A stretch of DNA of 22,715 nucleotides from assembly GCA_026193555.1 (NCBI GenBank), contig JAPHUU010000123.1, positions 1 to 22,715 on the forward strand, given 5' to 3'. The notes under the pieces were generated by a model. It made no database searches. It was not told the DNA's origin and saw only the letters and a list, made by a program, of their open reading frames with translations. The position numbers and the translations under genes are program-made. Positions 15,001 through 21,721 of the stretch are shown in pieces. Within the stretch, counting starts at the first letter, position 1; every line of letters begins with the position of its first letter. The DNA is from Rhodanobacter sp. GTDB lineage: Bacteria > Pseudomonadota > Gammaproteobacteria > Xanthomonadales > Rhodanobacteraceae.

Positions 15001-15897
15001 TTATCCAGCTGCAGTCGCCAAGGATGCCAGACTGGACAGCGCTTGGTGCAATCGAACGCGATCCGGACCGTCCTCGAGTTCGACCAGGGGAAGCCTTGGC
15101 ACGCCCAGACCCAGCCCGAGAACTGGCAGGCCAGCCTTTACCGCTATCGGGTTCGGCGCGCAGTCCAGCGCCCGCAGCAGTGGTTCCATAGCCGCATGAC
15201 AACGGAAAGTGGCCGCTCGATCGCCAACGGTGGCCGCATCGCACAACGCCCGGAATGCCTCCGGCACCAAGTTGGCCACCACCGAGATGGTACCGGCCGC
15301 TCCCGCCAACATGGCCTCGCCCGCGCTGCCATCGTCTCCGGACAGATAGACGAAATCCTCTCGCACAAGTTCCGTCAGCGCCAGGATCCGCTCGCGAGCG
15401 GCAAGCGCCTCCTTGATGCCGATGATCGCCGGGTGGTCGCGCAACTCTGCGACGGTGACCGGCAAGAGATCGCAACCGGTGCGGCTGGGTACGTTGTAGA
15501 GCACGACCGGCAAATGGCCGTGCTCGGCCACTTCGAGATAGTGGCGGCGCAGCCCCTCCTGGGTTGGCCGCACGTAGTAGGGAACCACCACCAACGCCGC
15601 ATCCGCACCGAGCGCGTGAGCGCGGCGGGTCTGGGCGACCGTCTTGGCCGTACCCGCCTCGCCGGTGCCGGCAATCACCGGAACACGACCGCCGACGCGT
15701 TCAATCGCAAACGCGAGCAGGCGATCAAACTCGTCATGCTCAAGCATGTGCGCTTCGCCGGTGGAACCGGCCACCACCAGCGCCTGCGTGCCACCGGCCA
15801 GCTGGAAGTCGATAAGTCGGCCAAACGCGGGCAGGTCGAGAACCCCGTCAACTGCAAACGGTGTCACCAGTGCGCAGATGCTTCCGCGAATGTCCAA
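15001..15897 (-). CDS. dapA: 4-hydroxy-tetrahydrodipicolinate synthase
   Basis: A 298-residue TIM-barrel aldolase condensing pyruvate with aspartate semialdehyde, the first committed step towards lysine and diaminopimelate. Schiff-base Lys162 lies in GIKEA, Tyr134 in LYNVPSRTG and the substrate-binding Arg at 139. The GTTGE motif of E. coli DapA reads GSTGE here (44-48), replacing the first catalytic-triad threonine by serine. The start is TTG at 15897. The upstream in-frame stop leaves no ATG or GTG before the conserved ICALVTPF. The ribosome-binding site is poor (GGA about ten bases away). It diverges from gcvR across a region holding a large inverted repeat, and leads into the BamC-like gene. 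Confidence 0.95.
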   Translation of the reverse strand: MDIRGSICALVTPFAVDGVLDLPAFGRLIDFQLAGGTQALVVAGSTGEAHMLEHDEFDRLLAFAIERVGGRVPVIAGTGEAGTAKTVAQTRRAHALGADAALVVVPYYVRPTQEGLRRHYLEVAEHGHLPVVLYNVPSRTGCDLLPVTVAELRDHPAIIGIKEALAARERILALTELVREDFVYLSGDDGSAGEAMLAGAAGTISVVANLVPEAFRALCDAATVGDRAATFRCHAAMEPLLRALDCAPNPIAVKAGLPVLGLGLGVPRLPLVELEDGPDRVRLHQALSSLASLATAAG

Positions 15898-15905
15898 GAC
15901 TCGAT

Positions 15906-15972
15906 TCCGATCCAGATCAAGCCGTGCATGTTACTTGCCGTCTCGCGAGACGGGCAAGTAAGCTGGATCGGA
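15906..15972. repeat. Nested inverted repeat in the dapA/gcvR divergent region
   Basis: The inner part (15931-15961) is an almost perfect palindrome: TTACTTGCC+GTCTCG meets CGAGAC+GGGCAAGTAA with one unpaired base and no loop. The outer arms TCCGATCCAG (15906-15915) and CTGGATCGGA (15963-15972) are perfectly complementary. The arms are separated from the inner part by 15 bases on the left but only one on the right. The element begins 9 bp upstream of the dapA TTG and ends 51 bp before the gcvR TTG. It could be an operator, a leader RNA structure or a small repeat element. Confidence 0.75.
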
Positions 15973-16010
15973 GTAATCTAGCGCGTTCACATAGCGCGAA
16001 ACGACGCCAC

Positions 16011-16016
16011 AGGTGG
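16011..16016 (+). promoter_or_regulatory. Ribosome-binding site fixing the gcvR TTG start
   Basis: AGGTGG, seven bases before the TTG at 16024. No ATG or GTG stands between it and the first ACT domain, so it supports TTG as the start codon. Confidence 0.6.
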
Positions 16017-16023
16017 ATCCCTT

Positions 16024-16587
16024 TTGAAACCTTCCTCCGCTTCCGCGCGTGCGGGCAACGACAACCAGCTGTTGATCCAGGCACTGACCCCGGCCGGCAA
16101 GTCGCCGCTGCTGGCGCTGGCCAAGCGCATCGCTGACGCGGGCTGCAATCTTTCCGAGTCCCGCGTGTCGACGATCGGCACCGAAGTCTCGCTGATGCTG
16201 TTGGCCAGCGGCGCCTGGGACGCACTCGCCAAGCTGGAAACGGCGCTGACCAAACTGGCGCGGGACGAGAGCCTGCGGCTGGTGCACTATCGCACCGGTC
16301 CACGTGAGAACAGCTCGCACCTGCTGCCCTATCTGGTCGAAGTGGTGGCCGCCGACCGGCCCGGCATCGTGGCGCGCATCGTGGAGTTCTTGAGCCAGCA
16401 CGGCATCAGCGTGGAGCAGCTGAACTCCACGCGTTACCAGGCGATGCAGACGGGCGCAGAGATGTTCCAGGCGCAGTTCACGATCGGCATCCCGGCGGAG
16501 ATCCACATCGCCGCATTGCGCGACGATTTTCTCGAGCTTTGTGATGGCCTGAATCTTGACGCCATCATGGATCCGGTGAAGTTCTGA
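16024..16587 (+). CDS. gcvR: Glycine cleavage system regulator GcvR (tandem ACT domains)
   Basis: A 187-residue protein made of two ACT domains: about 15-90 (LLIQALTPAGKSPLLALAKRIADAGCNLSESRVSTIGTEVSLMLL) and about 100-180 (YLVEVVAADRPGIVARIVEFLSQHGISVEQLNSTRY). In E. coli GcvR binds GcvA and represses the glycine cleavage operon when glycine is low. Whether a GcvA partner exists here cannot be seen. The TTG start at 16024 has a good AGGTGG site. Gene order dapA / gcvR-bcp matches E. coli. No DNA-binding domain is present, as expected. Confidence 0.9.
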   Translation: MKPSSASARAGNDNQLLIQALTPAGKSPLLALAKRIADAGCNLSESRVSTIGTEVSLMLLASGAWDALAKLETALTKLARDESLRLVHYRTGPRENSSHLLPYLVEVVAADRPGIVARIVEFLSQHGISVEQLNSTRYQAMQTGAEMFQAQFTIGIPAEIHIAALRDDFLELCDGLNLDAIMDPVKF

Positions 16588-16623
16588 GGATCGCGCGATC
16601 CGGCCTGCGTGACAAGGCCTGTT
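16588..16623 (+). terminator. Possible gcvR terminator
   Basis: Directly after the gcvR stop there is a 14-bp perfect palindrome (GGATCGCGCGATCC, 16588-16601). It is followed by a weak stem GGCCT/AGGCC (16602-16606 with 16615-16619) and TGTT. The T run is too short for a confident call. The remaining bases to bcp (16624-16811) hold no supported gene. Confidence 0.3.
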
Positions 16624-16811
16624 ATCGATGACCCTGCTCGCGCTAGTCTTGGTTCCGGAAGTAGCCGAAGGGGCGTTGCATTGCAGTCAGCGTATCGATC
16701 CATGCCTCCTTCCCGCGCAACTTGCCGCGGCAGAAGCCGTCTTCCGCACGCGTTGCCACCCCATTCCCATAACCCGCGACCGCAGCGACTGCTCGCTGTG
16801 CCGGAGTAGCC

Positions 16812-17273
16812 ATGCCCGATATCGACAAGAAAGTTCCATCACTCAAGGGTAGCTGCGGCGACGGCAGCGAACTGGCACTCTCCAGCCTCAAGGGCCAATG
16901 GGTGGTCGTGTACTTCTACCCCAGGGACAGCACACCCGGCTGCACCAGCGAAGCGCAGGAATTCCGTGACCTCTACCCGGAATTTTGCAAGCGCCATGCG
17001 CAGGTCATCGGGGTATCACGCGATTCGGTCAAGTCGCACGCGAACTTCGCGACGAAACAGCAACTGCCCTTCCCGCTGGTTTCCGACACCGACGAAACCT
17101 GGTGTCGGGCGTTCGATGTGATCCATGAAAAGGTGCTGTACGGCAAGCCCCACATGGGCATCGTGCGCAGCACCTTCCTGATCGACCCGGACGGCAAGCT
17201 GAGCCGAGAGTGGCGCGGCATCAAGGTTGCCGGTCATGCCCGAAACGTCCTTGAGACCATTCCCTCTCAGTGA
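16812..17273 (+). CDS. bcp: Thioredoxin-dependent peroxiredoxin, Bcp/PrxQ family
   Basis: A 153-residue thiol peroxidase reducing hydrogen and organic peroxides. The peroxidatic Cys44 is in YPRDSTPGCTSEA, the PrxQ signature with the catalytic P-x3-T/S-x2-C arrangement. The residue five positions on, which is the resolving cysteine in E. coli Bcp, is glutamine here. Remaining cysteines are C15, C59 and C98 (WCRAF), so resolution must use another cysteine or an external thiol. A GGAG site lies five bases before the ATG. It follows gcvR after 224 bp and precedes phoH by 94 bp on the same strand. Length is normal. Confidence 0.95.
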   Translation: MPDIDKKVPSLKGSCGDGSELALSSLKGQWVVVYFYPRDSTPGCTSEAQEFRDLYPEFCKRHAQVIGVSRDSVKSHANFATKQQLPFPLVSDTDETWCRAFDVIHEKVLYGKPHMGIVRSTFLIDPDGKLSREWRGIKVAGHARNVLETIPSQ

Positions 17274-17367
17274 CCCGCGCACCTCTCATCGCCTCCCCAC
17301 AGTCGCCGTCGACGGAATGCCGGCAGCGACCGTGGGGCCACTCACCCATCAACGAGGACTCTTTCGC

Positions 17368-18747
17368 ATGACCGGAAGCAAGCGCATCTATGCCCTGGAT
17401 ACCAACGTCCTCCTGCATGACCCGACCTCGTTGTTCCGCTTCGAGGAGCACGACGTCTTCATACCGATGACCGTGCTGGAGGAACTTGACGAAAAAAAGA
17501 AGGGCGCCTCGGAGGTTTCGCGCAATGGCCGCCAGGCCAGTCGTTTTCTCAATGAACTGGTCGAGCGCGGCAAGCACGATGACTTGAGCAACGGACTGGA
17601 ATTGAGCAACCCGCAAGGCATCAAGCTCAAGCATGGCGCGTCGGTAGGCCGGCTGTATTTCCAGCATCGGATCAGCAATGGTCACGGCAAGGCGGACAAC
17701 CAGATTCTCGCGGCAGTGGCCGAACTGCGCGACCAGCGTCCCGATCGCACGGTGATCCTGGTCACCAAGGACATCAACCTGCGGATCAAGGCAAGCATCG
17801 ACGGCGTGGTCGCCGAAGACTACGAGAACGACCGCGCGCTCGATGATTTTTCCCTGCTCTACACCGGCGCCACGCAACTCCCGGAGGACTTCTGGGACCA
17901 GCATCCTGAAGTGAAATCATGGAGCGAGCGAGGGCGCACGTTCTATCAGGTGGACAGGCGCGAAGAAGAAGAGTGGCACCCGAACGAGTGCCTGTTTCTT
18001 CCCGGCGACCATGATGTCGAACTGCGCGTACTGCATGTCGATGACAGCCAGGCCACCCTGGTGTTGCTGGATGACCACTCCCACGCCAACCATCATGTCT
18101 GGGGCATCGGCGCACGCAACCGCGAGCAGAACTTCGCACTCAATGCGCTGATGGATCCGGAAATCGATTTCGTGACACTGCTCGGCAACGCCGGTACCGG
18201 CAAGACCCTGCTGGCGCTGGCCGCGGGCCTGGCGCAAGTCATGGATCAGCAGCGTTATCGCGAGATCATCATGACCCGCGCCACGGTCTCGGTCGGCGAG
18301 GACATCGGCTTCCTGCCCGGCACCGAGGAAGAAAAGATGACGCCGTGGATGGGAGCGTTGACCGACAACCTGGAGGTGCTGGCGAACCCGCAGGACGGAG
18401 GCAGCTGGGGCCGTCAGGCCACCAATGACCTGCTCGCCTCGCGGATCAAGATCCGCTCGCTGAACTTCATGCGCGGGCGCACGTTCCTGTCTCGCTATCT
18501 GATCATCGACGAGGCACAGAACCTCACCCCGAAGCAGATGAAGACCCTGGTCACGCGGGCCGGACCCGGCACCAAGATCGTCTGTCTCGGCAATGTCGAG
18601 CAGATCGACACGCCCTATCTCACCGAAACCACGTCCGGCCTCACCTACGCGGTCGATCGCTTCAAGCAATGGGAACATTCAGCGCATATCACGCTGCGTC
18701 GGGGCGAGCGCTCACGGCTGGCGGATTTTGCGGCGGAGACGCTTTGA
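17368..18747 (+). CDS. PhoH family protein with N-terminal PIN domain
   Basis: A 459-residue two-domain protein. Residues 5-150 form a PIN nuclease-like domain ([13 protein letters not shown] with D11, [11 protein letters not shown]). The C-terminal half is a PhoH-type P-loop ATPase with Walker A GNAGTGKT at 273-280 and Walker B LIIDEAQN (D381, E382). PIN-PhoH (PhoH2) proteins are described as ATP-dependent RNA-unwinding nucleases in other bacteria, so RNA turnover is a reasonable inference. The frame is open from 17227 and overlaps bcp. The ATG at 17368 is chosen because it precedes the PIN domain directly and has GAGGA nine bases upstream. Its stop TGA overlaps the TTG of the thiD remnant. 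Confidence 0.93.
   Translation: MTGSKRIYALDTNVLLHDPTSLFRFEEHDVFIPMTVLEELDEKKKGASEVSRNGRQASRFLNELVERGKHDDLSNGLELSNPQGIKLKHGASVGRLYFQHRISNGHGKADNQILAAVAELRDQRPDRTVILVTKDINLRIKASIDGVVAEDYENDRALDDFSLLYTGATQLPEDFWDQHPEVKSWSERGRTFYQVDRREEEEWHPNECLFLPGDHDVELRVLHVDDSQATLVLLDDHSHANHHVWGIGARNREQNFALNALMDPEIDFVTLLGNAGTGKTLLALAAGLAQVMDQQRYREIIMTRATVSVGEDIGFLPGTEEEKMTPWMGALTDNLEVLANPQDGGSWGRQATNDLLASRIKIRSLNFMRGRTFLSRYLIIDEAQNLTPKQMKTLVTRAGPGTKIVCLGNVEQIDTPYLTETTSGLTYAVDRFKQWEHSAHITLRRGERSRLADFAAETL
18735..18738 (+). promoter_or_regulatory. Ribosome-binding site of the thiD remnant
   Basis: GGAG inside the last codons of phoH, five bases before the TTG at 18744 that overlaps the phoH stop (TTGA). It marks TTG as the ancestral thiD start and suggests thiD was once translationally coupled to phoH. 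Confidence 0.5.
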
Positions 18748-19434
18748 GCGGAATGAGGGAAGGCACCGAAGCCGCCCCGGTACGCTGCGCCCGCACCATC
18801 GCCGGCTCCGACTCCGGCGGTGGTGCGGGGATCCAGGCTGACCTGAAAACTTCCCGCGCCCGCGGCATACACGGTCTCTCCGTGATCATCGCCATCGCCT
18901 CGCAGAGCACCCGCGGCGTCAGCGCCGCAAATGCGGTGCCGTTGAAACACATTCGCAGCCAGCTCGCCGCCGTGTCCGACGCTTTCCCGATCGCCGCGGT
19001 GAAGGCCGGCATGCTCGGCAGCGCCGCAATCACCGGGCTGGTGGCACGCAAGATGGCCGTCCGAAAACCGTCCTGGCTGGTGGTCGATCCGGTGATGAGC
19101 GCCACCAGCGGCGCGCATCTGTTGGATGAAATCGCGGCCGGCGCAGCCCTGCTCGCACTTGGCGCCGCTGGCGTGCCGCTCAAGGGCGGCCACGCGGACG
19201 GCGGCGAGGCGGTGGACCGCTACCATGATGCCAGCGGCGTGCTCGATCTGCGCCCCCCGGTTGCCGCTGGAAGGCCACGGCACCGGCGACACCCCGGCGG
19301 CGGCGATCGCCACCGGACTCGCACAGGGGCGCTCGCCGCGTTCGGCCGTGCGCCGTGCAGTAACCTGAGTGCATCGCGTCTTGCTGCGAGGCTACCGACC
19401 CGGTGGCAGCATCGTCCACGTGCTGCGGCACTGA
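18744..19434 (+). pseudogene. thiD: Decayed hydroxymethylpyrimidine (phosphate) kinase gene
   Basis: The remnant begins with a good ThiD N-terminus: [42 protein letters not shown] and [11 protein letters not shown]. Four lesions follow. (1) About 40 residues that normally hold the LLP-x-TPN-x2-E segment are missing in frame near 19130-19142, so HLLDEIA runs straight into [16 protein letters not shown]. (2) The frame shifts by +1 at a run of six C (19253-19258), after which RLPLEGHGTGDTPAAAIATGLAQG continues in the next frame. (3) The anion-hole cysteine of GTGCT is aspartate. (4) TGA at 19366-19368 interrupts the tail, after which VHRVLLRGYRPGGSIVHVLRH runs to a final TGA at 19432-19434. The ancestral role was HMP-P phosphorylation in thiamine synthesis. 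It sits directly after phoH. Confidence 0.9.
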
Positions 19435-19483
19435 ATGGCCTGTCCATCCCCACCACCAAGCTGTGCCTTCCTGATGTTTTTCC

Positions 19484-20602
19484 ATGTCGTTGAAGACCTT
19501 CGCCTATCGCCACCGGCTCCCTGCCAAGCGCGCCATCGCGCTGCTGGCGCGCACCCTGCCGACACCCGCCAGCCGGCGCCTGCTCGCCATGGCCGAGCGG
19601 CTCGCATTCAGTGTCACCCCGCAGTATCAGGGCGAAACGCTGCCGCCGATCTTCAACTTCTGGGCCGGGCACTTCCTGGCACCTGACGCGCAGCGACTGG
19701 GCATCGAGTCGCCGGAAAGCTTCTTTCTCGAGCGCATCCGGCGCAGTGCGGCGGATGGAACCCGACCCGTGCGCGTACTCAGCGTCGGTACCGGTTCCTG
19801 CAACATGGAAATCGAGCTCGCCGCCAGACTTCAGGCGGAAGGCGTCGCGGCCCGGATCACCTGCTTCGACTTCAATCCGGCGCTGATGCGCCGTGCCGCC
19901 GCCATGGCGCAGGCGCGCGGCGTCGCGGTGACGATGACGTTCGAGGCCCGCGACTGCAACCTGCCATTCGAGCTGCCCGGGCAGGACATCATCATCGTCA
20001 ACCAGTTCTTCCATCATGTGACCGAGCTGGAGACGTTCTGCCAGTCACTGCGCCGCTCTCTGGCAACGCACGGTGCGCTGCTCAGCTCCGACATCGTCGG
20101 CCGCAACGGCCACCAGCTGTGGCCGGACGTGGAGACCGTCGTGCAGGAAGCCTGGGCGACCCTGCCGGCCAGCCAGCGCCATGATCGCCATTTCAATACG
20201 GCATCGGAGCGTTATCGACCGATCGACCATGCCGCGTATTCCAACGAAGGTGCGCGCGCGCAGGACATCGTGGCCTGCCTGCTGGCCGAATTCGATTTCG
20301 AACTGTTCTTCAGCTTCGGTGGCGCCATCATGCCGTTCGTCGAGCGGCGGATCGGCTTCAATTTCGACCCGCAACAAGACGCGGACCGTGCCTGGATCGA
20401 ACGCATCCACACGATTGACGCAGCCGCCCTCGCCGCCGGCCGCTACCCCGCCGCCAACATGATCGCTGCACTGCGCCACAAGGGCTGCGCCGGGCAGGCC
20501 GTGTTCGAACCGGTCAGTCCGCAACAGCACGCCGACCTGACCCGGCAGCAACAGGCAAAAGCCGAAATGGCCCAGCGTCGGTCACGGCGAGCAAGCGAGT
20601 AG
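19484..20602 (+). CDS. Class I SAM-dependent methyltransferase, uncharacterised
   Basis: A 372-residue protein with a central Rossmann methyltransferase domain. Motif I is VLSVGTGS (98-105), the acidic residue after strand two is D129 (CFDFNP), DCNLPF follows at 157-162, and QFFHHV (174-179) ends strand four. About 95 residues precede this core (RLPAKRAIALLARTLP, ITFS-like amphipathic stretches), and a long C-terminal region follows (RIGFNFDPQQDADRAWIERIHTIDAAALAAGRYPAANMIAAL). The substrate cannot be deduced. It starts 49 bp after the end of the thiD remnant, with a weak ribosome-binding site, and leads into the LpxO-like gene after 42 bp. The pair may act on the same envelope lipid, but that is inference from position. 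Confidence 0.85.
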   Translation: MSLKTFAYRHRLPAKRAIALLARTLPTPASRRLLAMAERLAFSVTPQYQGETLPPIFNFWAGHFLAPDAQRLGIESPESFFLERIRRSAADGTRPVRVLSVGTGSCNMEIELAARLQAEGVAARITCFDFNPALMRRAAAMAQARGVAVTMTFEARDCNLPFELPGQDIIIVNQFFHHVTELETFCQSLRRSLATHGALLSSDIVGRNGHQLWPDVETVVQEAWATLPASQRHDRHFNTASERYRPIDHAAYSNEGARAQDIVACLLAEFDFELFFSFGGAIMPFVERRIGFNFDPQQDADRAWIERIHTIDAAALAAGRYPAANMIAALRHKGCAGQAVFEPVSPQQHADLTRQQQAKAEMAQRRSRRASE

Positions 20603-20644
20603 AATTTCCGCTGGCCTGCCATTCCACGGTTGCACGCACTGACC

Positions 20645-21592
20645 ATGATCCTCGCTCCCCGCCTCGTCCTGCTGGCCCTGTTCGCCTTCTTCGCGCTATG
20701 CGTGCTGCTGGTGCACCTGCGCGGCCGCGTGCGGCTGCGCTTCGATCGCCAGTTGGTCGACCACTCGGCCGTGTTCGCACCGTACAACCTGCTGATGTAC
20801 GCGTTCTCGGCGGTGCCGGCCAGGCCCATCCTCGACCGCCGCGGCTTCCCGCAGCTGGATCTTCTGCAGGCGAACTGGCAGGCAATCCGCGACGAGGCCA
20901 CCCATCTGTTCGACGAGGGCTACATCCGTGCCGCCGCGAAGAACAACGATGCCAGCTTCAACAGCTTCTTCAAACAGGGCTGGAAGCGCTTCTACCTCAA
21001 GTGGTATGGCGAGCCGCTGGCCTCGGCCGAAGCGCTGTGTCCGCAGACGGTGGCACTGTTGAAGTCGATTCCCAGCGTGAAGGCGGCGATGTTCGCGTTG
21101 CTGCCGCCAGGCAGCAAACTGAATCCGCACCGTGACCCTTTCGCCGGCTCGCTGCGTTACCACCTCGGCCTGATCACCCCCAATTCGCGCGACTGCCGCA
21201 TTTTCGTCGATGGCGAAGAGCACGCCTGGGGCGACGGCAAGGATGTGGTGTTCGACGAAACCTATGTGCACTGGGCCGAGAACAACAGCGACCAGACCCG
21301 GGTGATCCTGTTTGCCGACGTCGAGCGCCCGTTGCGCACCCGCTGGATGCGTGCGGTCAACCACCGAGTGGGGGCCTTCATGGGCAAGATCACCGCGTCG
21401 CCGAACACCGAGGGAGAAGCCGAAAAGACCGGCGTCATCAACCGCCTGTTCGCGTTCGGCCAGCGCCGACGCGGAACACGCTGGCGCGCGTTCAAGAGCC
21501 GGCACAAGAATTTCGCCCGCGCCTTGAAATACGCCGGCATCATCCTGCTGATGTGGCTGATTTTCCTCGCTCCATGGCCGTTCTTCCGCTGA
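20645..21592 (+). CDS. lpxO: LpxO-like Fe(II)/2-oxoglutarate hydroxylase (aspartyl/asparaginyl beta-hydroxylase family)
   Basis: A 315-residue membrane-associated dioxygenase. LpxO hydroxylates the secondary acyl chain of lipid A at C2. The iron ligands H162 and D164 (NPHRDPF) and H209 (ETYVHWAEN), and the 2-oxoglutarate-binding R219 (TRVILFADVERP), are all present. A hydrophobic N-terminal helix (4-24) and a C-terminal helix (296-312, YAGIILLMWLIFLAPW) anchor it to the inner membrane. The reading frame extends to a TTG at 20630; the ATG at 20645 is chosen because it begins the membrane helix. The upstream methyltransferase ends 42 bp before, and TAGAAT at 20600-20605 could be a -10 box but lacks a -35 partner. 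Other lipid or peptide substrates are possible. Confidence 0.88.
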   Translation: MILAPRLVLLALFAFFALCVLLVHLRGRVRLRFDRQLVDHSAVFAPYNLLMYAFSAVPARPILDRRGFPQLDLLQANWQAIRDEATHLFDEGYIRAAAKNNDASFNSFFKQGWKRFYLKWYGEPLASAEALCPQTVALLKSIPSVKAAMFALLPPGSKLNPHRDPFAGSLRYHLGLITPNSRDCRIFVDGEEHAWGDGKDVVFDETYVHWAENNSDQTRVILFADVERPLRTRWMRAVNHRVGAFMGKITASPNTEGEAEKTGVINRLFAFGQRRRGTRWRAFKSRHKNFARALKYAGIILLMWLIFLAPWPFFR

Positions 21593-21671
21593 CCGGCAGG
21601 AACAGGCTGCCAGGCCATTGCCGGGCGTCCAATGCAGTGAGCGACTCCCCCGGACAACCCTCGTCCACATG

Positions 21672-21697
21672 AAAAAGCCGCGACGCATGGTCGCGGC
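21672..21697 (-). terminator. Intrinsic terminator of the isocitrate dehydrogenase gene
   Basis: On the minus strand GCCGCGAC-CATGC-GTCGCGGC is followed by TTTTT (21676-21672), a standard rho-independent terminator 25 bp after the gene's stop codon. On the plus strand it lies 80 bp beyond the lpxO-like gene, but there the T run is absent. Confidence 0.9.
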
Positions 21698-21721
21698 CTC
21701 GATCGATCACGCAGCGCAAGC

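Noticed and set aside
16628..16852. Small 74-codon frame between gcvR and bcp
   Set aside because: Overlaps the bcp start, has no ribosome-binding site or domain, and resembles random GC-rich coding.
17227..17367. 47-residue N-terminal extension of the PhoH protein overlapping bcp
   Set aside because: The PIN domain starts right after the ATG at 17368, which has its own ribosome-binding site.
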